Below, in pieces: positions 1 to 12,345 of a stretch of DNA of 54,916 bases. This DNA is from Chlorokybus atmophyticus (Eukaryota; Streptophyta; Chlorokybophyceae; Chlorokybales; Chlorokybaceae): assembly GCA_009103225.1 (NCBI GenBank), contig RHPI01002262.1:1239550-1294465 (forward strand). The letters run 5' to 3'. The notes under the pieces were generated by a model. That model was given only the letters and a program-made list of their open reading frames with translations, searched no databases and was not told the origin of the DNA. Position 1 is the first letter of the stretch. Each line of letters opens with the position of its first letter. The translations under genes and the position numbers were made by a program.

Positions 1-412
1 GATTGTGGGTGGGTGGGTAAGAATGTTGCACAAAGAGGAGAGAGAGACAGGACACGTGTACGCGCAAGCACATGCATACAAATAATTGGGGGGGGTACCA
101 AAGACGACGACGGCGAAGCCGCAGTTGGTTTCGAGCACGGCAGGTTGCGACGCGCGTTGGAATATCTCCCGCACGTAGTAAACCAGCCCTCCGTCGGCGG
201 GTTTGGGGGCATATGTGAATGTGGTGTGGAGGGGTGGAGCAAACCCCCACATACACACGTACGCACGCACACACTCACGTACACACGCATGCGTTGTGCA
301 AGCCAATGCACATGCCTCAATTACTCAGCTTATGTCCACACACTACCACTCTCTCCAATTGACTCACGAACATGAGTGTCCTGTGTTTCAGCACAGCCCC
401 AATTGTCTTCAC

Positions 413-3400
413 ATGGCTGCAATGCATCCACCCGAGGACGTGCCAGCAGCACCATCAGCCGATATCAACACCGATACCACCGTCTCCCCACGCCGCTGCC
501 AGAGCACTCTCCCAACACCAAGAAAGCCTTCCGTATCAGCGTTCGTATCGCCCCGCAGCATCGCGCAAAGTATCATCCGAGGAGGGGATGCAGATGCGAT
601 ATCCATCAAGCGACCGAAATCCGCTGGAGAGTACATGAACATGAACCTCCTCTCCAGCCCTCGTTATAAGAACCAGCAGCGCCAACATGGGGAGAGTTTC
701 AACGGGTCGCAAACAGCAAGATATGGCTCCAGACCCTCCACTGCAGCCACAACAACATCCACATCAACAACAGCAGCATGGGCAGCAAACACCACATCAG
801 CAACGAACACAACACCAAGGAGGAAAACACCCGAGTGGGTCGCATCCGTGCGAGCAGAGTTGGCTCTAATGAAGCACAAAGACAAGGACAAGGACAAGGA
901 CACCACCTTCAACAACAAGGACAAGGACACTGTCATGGCGGTGCAGAGGGATGCGCGTGTGCAAGGTGAGGTGGCGCGGGCGGTGCGGGCGCACGAGGAG
1001 GCCCTCCATGCCATGGCAGCCACGCACAACCAGCTGCGGGATGTCCGCATGTAAGTGTGTGGGTGTGAAGTTTGTAGGAATTGTGCACTTTCCAACATAA
1101 TCCTATGCATCCACACGCACATGCACACGCACACCTTTGCACACCAGGGCGCATGCACACGCACACGAGCGCTTCCCCCCGCCCCCCCTGCCCCCCGGCA
1201 CATGCACATGCACATGCACGTCCATACAGCAGACCGCATGCAGAAGTATACGCACGCGTGAGCGTAGTCGCGCACTTGCAGGTTGAGGGAGGAGCAGTTT
1301 CGGCATGCCCAGGCTGAGCTGGAGATCTGCTGCTGCGAGACAAGGAAGCGAACCACAAGCCCGGACGCGGGCGAGCGAGGCACACAGGTGGGGCTTGCCA
1401 ACATATGCCAATTGGGGATGAAAGCTGTGCAAGTGCTGACTTGCTTGGTGTGCACACACCACCCACATTCGCACGCACGCACACACGTGTATGCACGCAT
1501 GCGTGCTCGCGCACTCACGCGCAAACACGCATGCCAGTTGGTCTCGGACATGGAACGCAGAGTGCAAGACATCCTCTCCTCCACGGAAGAGGTACACACA
1601 GGCACGCACGCGCAAGGCACACACGCACACGCACACGCACACGCACACCCACCCACCCACCCACTCCCCCTTACCCCCCTTGCCAAGGTAAAGATGCAAT
1701 CCAAGACCCACCTGTGCGTCCTCGACCGCCTCCGTCGCTCCGCGCGTGCCGCGGTGAGGCTGATCGAGGGGATGCGGGAGAGCGTGGAGCATGTGGGTCA
1801 AGCAGGGGAGGGGGAGGAGGAGGGGCTGCATCGGGCGAGGGAGGAGTGAGTGTTGGGAGGGGGAGGGTGGGCGTTGGGGTGTTTTGGTGGTGGTGGGGGG
1901 GGGGGTATCTTGACTGTTTTTTTGTAGGTGCTACCACGCGCAGCAGGAGCTTGAGCGGGAGCGCGCCGCGCTGGCTGAAAGAGCCACGAATCACTCCCAA
2001 GAGGTTGGAAACACAACATCAGCGCAGTGATTGATACAAACGGAACGGAAAAGTACAATACTCAACAACGAGTGTTGGCGTGTGGGTCTGTTCAGTTGTG
2101 TATATGTGTGAGTGTTGGCGTGTTGGTTGGTTGCTTGGTGTACGTGTACGTGCATGCGTGTATATGTGTTTGAGTGTAGCAGTTGCGCGTGAGATGTACG
2201 CTGATTGTTGAGTACGCTTGTCCACCAAGCATGTGTTTGCTGACTGCGTCAATGTGCGTATCCCTCAGTTGGAGCTTCTACGTGGCATGGCTTCCGCCCG
2301 CACCTTCTCCATCTCCACTCGCGCCTCCCTCTCCGCCCGTCGCGACCGCCTGTTCGAGAGCGTCGCCAGCAGCGGCGGCATCGACGACGACGCCAACCCG
2401 CACGGCAGCGTGGACGACGCCAGCAACGGCCACGTGGACGAGTTTGCGCGACGGCAGAATAAATACGCGCAGTCACTTGCAAAACTCGCAATCAGCGCGT
2501 TCAAGTCGGGCGGACCAAAGAAGAAAGAAGTGAGTGACTTGGCGTGTGGGTGGGCGGGCGGGCATACGCGTGTGTTTTTGTGTGCGTGTGCACGTGTGCG
2601 CAATTATGATCACATATATGCACGCGTGCGCAAGCATGAGTGCTTGTTTGTTTGCATGCGTACATCTGCACGCACGCGCACAGGCACAGGCATGCACGCA
2701 CACGCACATGTACACGTATATGTACATACACGTACGCGTACATGTACACAACCGTGCGCATGAGCGTGCTTTTGCGCTTGTGTACGTGACTGAGCGTGGA
2801 TGCATGTCACTTGGACCAGACGCCGCAGAAGAAGAATCAGGAGGAGGCCATACAGGAAGCCTTTGAGAGGCTAAAGGCGGTCACTGGGCTGAGCGGTGAG
2901 AGAGACGACCTGTCTCCGTTGTATCTGTGAATGTGTATGCTTGTGCAACTTCACAACGTGATCGCGTGACGCAACATGTGTACTTGTGAGCGCGCGCGTA
3001 TCTGTTACTCTTATGCGTGCGTGTGTGTTTTCAGAGCTTCAGGCCATGACGGACCTGGTGATCGCGCGTTGCAAGGCCGAGAGCATCCTGCAGGCCGAGG
3101 TCGAGAGGGCCGAAGCAAAAAAGGCGCTCCTCCAATCGCAGGCAGTAAGTGAACTTGGGGGGTATTCTGTGTGCATGTAGCAACGCTAGAGGCACTTCAG
3201 ATGCAGCTTGGTTGTGTTAGGGTGGGCTTAGTTGATTGGTAGCAGTGTTACACGCACGTTGACGCAAGCACGCACGCACGCACGCGTGTGCACGCACACA
3301 CACCCGTACGCAATCATTGACGCATGCACACTCGCACTCACACTCACACTCACACCCGCGCACGCTCGCACGCTCGCATGCACACACGCACAACAAGAAA

Positions 3401-5778
3401 CACGCCCCAGGTCAACCTCCAATCCCGCGTGTTGGAGCTCCACTCCCACGGCAAGGCCTCCTCCAAGCTCGCCGACGAGTTCGAGGCGCCGCTGAGACGG
3501 GCAGCAAGGAGAGCGGCCCACGCCAGGGAGCGGGCGGACGAGGCGGAGGGAGGGGTGAGGAGGGCGAGGGACTGGTGCGGGGGGATCATGGAACGAGTCG
3601 CGAGGGTGGAGGTGAGAGACGCATGGATGCGCTTGCGCATGCATACACATAGTAGTAGCGCGCGTACAGTTACACACACACGCACACGCACACGCACACG
3701 CAGGCTACCTGGGACACGGTCACCCGCGCCTCCGTCTCCGACCGCTCCCTCGACCGCGACACGATCATGTCCTTCGCCACCATCAACTCCCGCACGTCCA
3801 CCACCACCACCACCACCACCCCCTCCTCCAGTCTCGTCCTGACCGAAGACCAGGCCGCCCGCGTGATGGAGCACTTGTGTTACAGGCTCACGCACTGCCT
3901 CGCGACGGCCGTGGCGCAGTTCCCCGCGGTGTTTGAGGGTGGGAGTAGTGGGGATGTGTGGGGTGGGGGGTGGGGTGGGGTGGGGAGTGGTGGCGCGTCG
4001 CCTAATGGGGAGGTGGAGAGGACGGCGGCGTCACCGAGCTCGCGGAGGTGCGGGATGATGTTGGTTTTGGTGGAGGTGGTCAAGGTGTCGGTGGTGTTGC
4101 GGTATGTGTGTGACTTTGCGTGTGTGTTTTCGTAGAGCGTCGAGGGCTGTGGATTGGGTGAGGCCCGACAGCGCACCCTCCTTCCTACGGTAAGCTAAGC
4201 TAAGCTCGTGACCGCACTACACAAACATCATAAAGTGTGTAAGTGCACGACGTGTTCATCACTTTGTGGATATCTGACTACGCAATACGTCTCAACAGGC
4301 CGTCGTTACCTATCACGCCCCGAACGTCACTGCGCAGGCAGTCCATAACCACCCCACAGGCAAGAGAGAAGAGTATACACACGCACACGCACATGCACGC
4401 TACCCCCCCACCCCCCACCCCCCACACACACACGCTCCCACACCCACACACGTTTCAGCAGGCTATGGCAGCTGTGTCCGTGGTATCCGCCCCGCAGTGG
4501 CCCGCAGCCGGTCTGCCGCTGTCGCCCCCCGCGCCCGCGCGATACAACGTCCGGGTGCGGGACGGCAACAACAGTGACAACAAGAACAAGGAGGAGCGCG
4601 CGGGAGAGGGGAAGGAGGAGGAGAGTGAGGCGTCATCCAGCGGAGATGTGAGTAACGTATCGTGCGTGTGCGCGTGCGTGTGCGTAAAGTTGTTGTTGTG
4701 GGATGTATGAGAGGTGGTTGTGTGTGCAGGAGCTTGAGGTCATGAGCGATGACGAGTTTTGGCTTCGAGAGCGGAGGTGAGTGAGGACATGCATCTACTG
4801 CTGACTGCATGTCCACAGCCACTACTCATGTTTGTAACTGTGCAAGAATACAAGCACGCGTAGATCGCACCCACCCTCACCCCCACACACATGCACTCAC
4901 GTGCAAACATGCGCAGACACAAACGCACTGAACGTATCTTTGCCTGTTCATAGGGACCGTAAACGGGTTTCTTCGGGCATCACGCGCTCGCACGATCTGT
5001 TGGTAAGTGCACACTATAAACAACCATGCCTACCTCGCTCATGAAGACGGTCGTAGCAACAAACGCTCCCGTGCGCGTGCGCACACATATACACACACGC
5101 ACGTGTGCAGGAGTCTCACATGTTGAAGCGGAACGCGCTGACTCCCCGCGGGCGCATCCTCGCGGACGTGGCTGCGCGGCGAGCCCACCGGCTGCGCACA
5201 GCTTCGACCCAACAACACGCGTCGCGACCGTCGTCGCCGACACGCTTCGAGGCCAGAACACACGAGTTGATGGTAAGAGAGCAAAGTGCGTACTGATGAG
5301 CAACCAGTAGTGCGTTGGTAATCACACTCGCACACACGCACATGCACACGCACACGCACACGCACACGCACACGCACACGCACACGCACACGCACACGCA
5401 CACGCACACGCACACGCACACGCACCGATGCGCCTTACACGCTCTCCGACGCCCATTCTCATGCACGCACGTGTTCACGCCCATGCAATCACCTCCGCAC
5501 ACGCACGCACGCACGCACACACACACACAACCTTGATCTCTGCACAGGTCGATCTCGGTGTCCTCATCCCCGCCGTGTCTATATCCTCCTCCCTGCCGCC
5601 AACCCCGCATACACCCACCCACTCATCCCAACAACAACAGCAATCGCCTCACGCACTGCGAGCGCGCACGGACACGCTGCCGTGGCAAGTCAAGCGTAGT
5701 AACAGTGGGGAGAATATTAGTAATAAGAGTCCAGGGGGGATTGCGAGACGGATGCATGCAAGGACGGTGGGGGTGTGA
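413..5778 (+). CDS. large coiled-coil protein, 17 exons, unknown function
   Basis: A protein of about 950 residues can be assembled by phase-consistent splicing. Exons: 413-1050, 1282-1387, 1538-1591, 1688-1845, 1928-2003, 2269-2529, 2820-2895, 3035-3144, 3411-3611, 3704-4101, 4136-4189, about 4303-4364, about 4459-4647, about 4730-4776, about 4954-5002, 5110-5271 and 5549-5778 (TGA). The first third is Ser/Thr/Pro-rich with a Lys/Asp repeat (KDKDKDKD near residue 160). The middle exons are charged, heptad-like helices such as QQELERERAALAERA and ERAEAKKALLQSQA, so a coiled coil is likely. The C-terminus is Ser/Pro/Gln-rich. No catalytic domain is visible. A centrosomal, ciliary or cytoskeletal role would be a guess. 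ATG 413 follows a possible acceptor at 390-391, so an upstream exon is possible. Most introns consist of CA/CG runs. The intron after exon 12 appears to use a GC donor (CAG/GCAAGA). Confidence 0.75.
5331..5427. repeat. (CACACG)n microsatellite in an intron
   Basis: About 95 bp of nearly perfect CACACG hexamers lie inside the last intron of the coiled-coil gene. The tract is strictly alternating purine-pyrimidine. It is translated openly in several frames, which gives spurious His/Thr and Val/Cys-rich ORFs. Confidence 0.95.
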
Positions 5779-5861
5779 AGGAAATTGTCGTGTCGTATTG
5801 GGTGCGCTTGCGTGGGTGGGTGCGTGGGTGCGTGCGTGCAACTTAGCGCACACGCGCTCGC

Positions 5862-5887
5862 GTGTGTGTGTGTGTGTGTGTGTGTGT
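5862..5887. repeat. (GT)13 microsatellite in convergent intergenic spacer
   Basis: A pure GT run lies between the stop of the coiled-coil gene (5778) and the stop of the minus-strand secreted-protein gene (6232). Nothing else is recognisable in this roughly 450-bp convergent spacer. Confidence 0.95.
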
Positions 5888-6231
5888 CCCCACACAAGCG
5901 CATAACGTATCTTCGTCGCGGTGGGTGTCATGTCACACACAAACAACCGCATATAGGGCCATAACTGACACAGCGTGTAATCCCATGATGTGGCTGCACA
6001 ACTGGCCGCCCGAAAAGCAAAGTGCACCATGAAAGAGGCAACTAGAAGTGATGGAGTATGACCCAGAATTGTTACTACTACCTAACCAATTTGTAAGAAG
6101 CCCACGCACACGGCTGTGAAGAACATATGTACACTACCGCTTTGCATCTGACGACCACCAAAGGCGAGAACGTTGCTCGCATCTACTATACAAAACTGTC
6201 ATTCGACTACGAGGTGATGAAACTCTTGCAT

Positions 6232-9200
6232 TCACCCGCAGCGGTTGGGCACGCCACCTGAGTGCACAAGCATGCATGAGCACATGCACATACAATCAGA
6301 CACAATGTGAAGAGGAGTACGTTGTAAGATGGTATGTATGTGCACACCTCCGCCGCAGGTCTGTGCGGATTGAGCGCAGCCGCCGCAGTCGATGGCGCGA
6401 CCGCAGGCGTCCACACCGGTCCCGCACTCGTAGCCAAGAGCAGCACACCCGCCCGCAACACAACCTGCTTGTAGCAAGTTCATGAGGCACAGACATATAC
6501 ACACCCACGTGCACACACGCAAGCACGCGCAAACAGCATTGCACGTATCCTCACCGTTCGGTGCAGCCTTGCACGGCAGCCCTGCACACACACGCGCCTC
6601 ACGTGTTACTACTCTTCACCCTCGACCACACCACGCACCGTATCAAACCCCACGCTTACCGATGTTGATCGCGTACGCCTTGCCGGTGCTTGCGTTCGGC
6701 ACCGAGTAGAGCGTGAACGGCGCGACCAGGAGGGAGTGTCCACGTGATGTGTAGACGGCGCTGTTGCCGATGAAGTAATCGCGGTCGAAGTACTTGGAGC
6801 GGTCACCGTTGTAAACGTCAGGAACAACTGGGAGGGGGGACGAGTGGGTGGGTGCGTGTGCGTGTGTCTACGCACATCAACACACACACGTATTCACGCA
6901 CGCACACACTTACGCCTTCGTCATCAAGCGCATATGCCAACGAACTCACGCGCGCGCACCCATCCACGTGCCCGCACAGGCACCCACCCACCCACCCACC
7001 CATCCACACACATACACACACACACACACAACCACGCTCGCGCGCACTCATACACGCACACAGTCATGCCCACACCCACGTACTGTTAGCGAGCGTCGCG
7101 ACGTCCCATCTGACGCAGCTCCCCGGTCCAAACCAGTTTCGTGTGGATCGTTTGTCGAGCTTGCACTCGGTCAGGAGGAGCCGGTCGCCCTGGGTCCAGA
7201 TCAGGACGCCGGTGGAGGTGGGGAGCAGCTGGAGAGGCTCCTCGACTGAGACACACGCATGAGACAATGCAGCTCAAAGTCAATGAGGAGATAGAGACCA
7301 TCGCTGCATGTGTGCTCTATGTGTACATATGCAAGCACATGAGACCAGTTGTTGTGTGTGTGCATGCGGGACACGCACGCACACGCACACCCACACGCAC
7401 ACGCAAACACACAGGGAAGCATACTGTTGTACCGTATCTCCCCGTCAGTCCCAGCGCGTCTCTCTCCAAGTCGTATCTCCTGCACTCCAGCGTGGGCACG
7501 CAGACCCACACGTACACTCCCTCGCTCCACGTCAGGGGATCTGAACCATCGGTGTAGTGCATCAGGAAGAGGGCGCGGCCGGCGTAGGAGGCGGCCGTCG
7601 CGGGGCTGTACGGGAAGGGAGCGTTGTCTGGGGGGAGAGAGAGAGAGATGTGAGAGGGAGGGGGAGGAGGGGGAGGATGTGGGCAAGAAGTAGTGCGTGC
7701 GTGCGTGCGAGTGTGTTGCACATGTACTGACACGATGGTTTAGCACATGCACTTATAAACTCATGTGTGCGCATGGCACGCACACATGCATATAGGCTTG
7801 TTCGTGTGTGTACACATGAGTACAAGTATACAAAAGCACATGCACGCTTGTGCACAACCCCGCACACGTAAGCACACACGCGCGAGCACGCACGCACACG
7901 CGCATGCCCACCTTCCAGCTCTGTCCGCAACTCCACGATGCTGCACGCCTGCGCCCCGAACCCACACCTCACCACCACGGGCCTGTTCCCTCCTCCCGTC
8001 CACGGCAGGTTCACGTACACGGCGCCGCTATCCGCCGCGAGGGCCACCATGTTGGTGTTGGGTGGCGTGAACGACGGGAGGGGGACGTTGATGCATCCGG
8101 TTGATGTTGGGCCAGTGTTGGGGTCGCATGACCACAAGTCAACGTAAAAGTATTGCTGGTTGTTCGTGTCAAACTTGCTGGCCTCGATCGCTATGTAGAG
8201 ACGCCGGTTGGTTATAAGCAAAGCCTTGGGGGTGGATACGAGAATCTCCGGGCCTGGGTATAAGGGTATGATCAGGGTGTTGGAGTGATACAACAGTAAG
8301 ATGGTAGTCACGTACGTGTGTAGAGTGTGTCGCGTGTGTCGAATGCGGTGCATGTTGATAGATCTCTGCTGTTGCATCGGACGATGCCCACGGTCTCGTC
8401 GTTGGCGGCCAGAATCTGGAGAACCGCCGTGAAGTAGAAGTGGTTGCGCCAGACAGCCACGGACGTAAGACCGTTGACCCAAACTGCATGGGGAGATGTC
8501 TGTGTGCGTGCATGCGAGTCGTGCGCACACACACACACGCACGCACAAACACATAGATACATGTGTGTCTGTGTCTGTGTCTGTGTCTGTGTGTGTGTCT
8601 TGTGTTCAATTGCGCATGTGCGTGTGCACGTCAGCGTGCATGGATGGGAGACTCACAACCACAATGTCTCATGTCTTGCTTACTGTTGTATCCTGGCACG
8701 GAGGGTTGGTGGACAGAGCAGTCGGTTCCATCCACGCGGCAGTCGTGGATTTCGAGCTGCTGGCGATTGCGGCTGAGAACGAACAGAGCTCTCCCGTCAT
8801 CGCCGTTGGGGATGACGGTGAAGGGCTCCTGGTCAGACGTGCTCACTGCGTATACACAACCGTACACTCAAGTGCATATCAATGCGTCTGTGCGTGCATG
8901 TGGTGTTGCGTGTGGGTGTGCACATGCGTGCACATGCCTTTGCAAGTGCGCATGTACCAGACAGACTACATGAAGTCTATCAGTTTACCAGTTGTGAGCT
9001 CTGTGGCTGTTACTGTTGGTCCGGCTTTGTTGGGCGCATTGCAGCCTGCAAGGTAAGCACTGTAAGCTTCCATGCGCTACTGCTTGTGGCTGACTTTGCC
9101 AGGCAAACAAGAGAATGAACAAGCAAGCATGCAATGTTGTTGCTTGAAGCTCTGTGTGCTGCCCACCAAAGAAAGACAAGTTGGGGCAACTGTTGCTGTC

Positions 9201-9287
9201 ATAGTTGTTGTTAGCCAGCGCTGGGCAGCAGCTCAGAGCTGCTACCGCAATCAGCGACCCAATACACAGAAGCGCAGTCCCCTTCAT
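6232..9287 (-). CDS. secreted protein with C-terminal Cys/Gly-rich module
   Basis: ATG at 9287 opens a classical signal peptide (MKGTALLCIGSLIAVAALSC). Eleven exons follow: 9167-9287, about 8992-9050, 8685-8849, 8323-8485, 7912-8260, 7426-7628, 7086-7245, 6658-6832, 6543-6590, about 6345-6485 and about 6232-6260 (TGA 6232-6234). The middle exons give about 400 residues rich in beta-type segments and paired cysteines, each with short motifs such as VWVNGLTSVAVW and RNHFYFTAVLQ. This suggests repeated propeller-like blades, which is inference. The last two exons make a compact module, CVAGGCAALGYECG ... DCGGCA ... CGGG, closing with VPNRCG. From memory, similar CG.G.D.CGG..DCG.C modules occur in secreted bacterial and protist proteins. 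The function is unknown; a secreted or cell-surface role is the reasonable reading. Confidence 0.72.
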
Positions 9288-10524
9288 TGCAGCAGCGACT
9301 ATGACAACAAAAAAAACACTACAAACTTCCAGAACAGATGCACATAACACAGCCTTTATCACTGCGCTCTGTCTGTTACTAGGCCTACACGTGGCATTAC
9401 TTGATAAGGCGTGTTGAACCATGGAGGACTGCATGTAACCGAGTCGGTCATGATCCGACAAAGAGATGGCATCGCAAGGACAGACTTGGCAGGCCGTGGC
9501 GTCATTAGGCATGTAGTGTCTAGTGTAGGTGTACAGGTGAGTAGTGTACAGGTGAGTGGTTGTGTACCGTGATGGTGTAACGGAGACTTATGCTTATAGT
9601 TGCTCTTGCGACTGGCCGCCACGAGCTGGAAACGCGTCGGACGCGTTGAAGGAATGAAGCGACCTTTTTCTATTCACCTAGATTTCATGGCATGTGCATG
9701 AGGCATTCAACACCAGACCAGAGGTCAGATAGATGAAGCGTCACTCGATCTTTTCTTGCACGCGGCTGACATAACGGCACTGCTTGCGTGGCTGGTGTCA
9801 GGCTGCCCTTGCTTTAAGAAACGCGGTGTTTCTGCTCTGATGACTCTGGCAACTCGGGTGCAATGGGTGTGTTGTAGAAGACCATCAATGACTGCAAATT
9901 TGACCTTATTCATGTCTGACAGTTCGCGCAACATTGAACATGCAGCTACTTGGTACGTGGATTCAGAGGCAATTACATGGTTGCAGTTTATTAATTTGTT
10001 TTATTTATCTTGCAACATCAATAACCATTCATGCATTATAAATTAGCAATTATGTACATAATTGTTGAGCAATGCTTGTGCAATAATAAGTGATTTACTT
10101 ACTTGCACTTAAGGCATGATAAAACAAAAGCAAGATCCCTCGTGTGACGAGAATAGATCACGAGATGAACTGGCATAATGTGATGTAACACTCTACTTGC
10201 TATATATTATATAGCTAAGCCATGTTAGAATGGCTGTAAGCGAATACATGTGCCGATTTCAATATATGAATGGCATCTTGTTTATTTCAATGTTTGCATA
10301 TGCGCGTATACAACTTTGTTGAACACATTTTAATATACACGAAATGATTCAGCTATTCGCTATGCATAAATTGTTCGGCTTTAGCCCCGCTGCGAGAGGT
10401 GACATGGTGTGATGCATTATAAGTATATACAAATTCAGATTCAGATTTTTATTGATAATTACATCATCATTAACACATATATGAACTGCAGAAAGACGAG
10501 ATGGCTGTTGTACTATTCGTATAC

Positions 10525-10530
<6 letters not shown>

Positions 10531-10572
<42 letters not shown>
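10531..10572. repeat. (AT)21 microsatellite
   Basis: 42 bp of uninterrupted AT dinucleotides inside the AT-rich spacer. Confidence 0.95.
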
Positions 10573-10578
<6 letters not shown>

Positions 10579-11850
10579 ACAATATAATTATATATATTGA
10601 AAAAAATAGTGGGAATCAATATGAACACGAATATGCTAACAGCTTGTGAACGTGTTGCCGACTCGTATATATGCCTTATATGCATGAATAACATTACAGG
10701 CAATACGAAAAAATTGATGAAGTAATGAAATATTAAATCAATGTGAAGATAAGTAAGCTACTGTAGCACGACTGTAATCCAAAGTCATATAACAACTGTC
10801 AGCACAGCGTGTCCTATGAAGTTGCAATGTGCAAGCATGATAAACAAAGCCGACTCAGGCAATTATGAAGATTGACTTACATTATTATAAATACGTGCTC
10901 AAAAACCCATGTTCAACTCACATGCACACTCATCACCAAGTTTGTGTTGTTGTGTAATTAATAACACCATTAATATCGGCACCATGCGCACGCGTGTGTT
11001 GTTCACCCACAAGCACTCTACGCTCTTTTATGCAACTCATTTATCCATCAAAGCATTTGATTTTTGATGTATGGATCCATCCGTAAAAAAGCCATTAACA
11101 GAATGTCGCACGTTTCATAACTCACATGCTCAAGAGGATACGACTTGAAACTGCTTGTAAAGGATGTAGCCCTAGTTGCATTAAAACTGTACTACAATAG
11201 TTTTTAATATAGATTCCGGCTAGCCAAGTTCTAAACACACATAGCAAAATCATTTGTAAAGTACGTGAAAGCCTTGCAATGCGCGTATTCAATTCAGTTC
11301 TTCAACAAGCAAACTTGAATTTGCATGCAAGTATGCTACTATACAAATGACAATCCGTAACTCTTGAAGTGCTGTCCGTAATTTGACACACGTATTTATC
11401 ACAACGTATGCATGGTAAGAATATATATTCAACACAGCGTAATTGGCTTAGTGATTATCACCACCCGTTTGAGGCTGTTTAAATTGCTACGATATGAGCT
11501 GCATGTTTCTTAACTATATAGTTTACAATGCAATATTGCATATATTTAAGTTTCATATGTGCATAATGCGCTAGTAGCATGACGTGCATATCTGTTGTGT
11601 ATTCGAAGTAAAACCAATCAACATTCCACTTAATACGCTATTGCATTGCTTTAAGCATATATAAATGACGTCAAAACCGTTTTGTTAACGTTACGTTAGC
11701 TGCTGTATTTATTCAACTATTGGTACACACAAAAAGTATTGAAGTCGGACTTTCTTAGCCACCAGGTTGCAAACTGTTGTGTATTAACATATTATGTCGT
11801 GCCATATACATGATATATATAAATTCAATATTATAAGGCCAACACGAGAG

Positions 11851-11899
11851 AAAATGTAGCACCCCCACATCATACATGAATATGCGGGTGCTACATTTT
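11851..11899. repeat. 14-bp perfect inverted repeat (hairpin)
   Basis: The left arm AAAATGTAGCACCC (11851-11864) and right arm GGGTGCTACATTTT (11886-11899) are perfect complements around a 21-bp loop. A third partial copy, TGTAGCACC, follows at about 11909. It could be a small MITE remnant or an RNA hairpin; no flanking gene explains it. Confidence 0.85.
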
Positions 11900-11999
11900 A
11901 ATCTATCCTGTAGCACCGCCACACTTCTACAGTCACGCACGAATTGCAGCGCGCATGGGTAATCATTATATTGGTTGCCTATGGTGATTAGGGCTCTAC

Positions 12000-12345
12000 T
12001 AATAGGACCATCGACCCCTTATTGCCATAATTCGGAGTCCACCGGCCCGCGCTGTCGTGGCTACCACGTGGGTACTCGCGACCCCGAGGGATCGAAGGCT
12101 ATAAGAAAGATTATGTGGCGGTCGTGAAAGTCACTACCAAAGATGTCGCCGTCTTCTTAACAGATATCTTCTGTTTGGCCGCCAGAAATCTTGTGCCGTC
12201 AAAAGCAAAGTTGTGGCTCTCGTCGAGATTTGCCGCCATTCAAAAGTTATTGCCAGTATACGAGGTATATACGGCCAGTATGGCTGATGATTTATTAACT
12301 ACCAGAATTTCGGGCCGTTTTGCCCGGGGGCGATCGCCATAGGCA
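12000..12345 (+). other. GC-normal island with short ORF in AT-rich spacer
   Basis: This block differs in composition from its surroundings. It contains an open frame, roughly 12088-12342, including DIFCLAARNLVPSKAKLWLS and ending RFARGRSP before TAG. There is no ATG in a convincing position and no family is recognised. A second unexplained open stretch lies on the minus strand at about 12820-12978 (RLMHYQDFKLEYMDGRVFYK). Both could be fragments of an organellar insertion or a decayed mobile element. Confidence 0.3.

Noticed and set aside
5039-5536. Long ORFs encoding VRVRVR, HTHTHT or CVCVCV repeats around the CA/CG tracts, here and in many introns.
   Set aside because: They are translations of (CACACG)n in different frames, open only because the repeat lacks stops.
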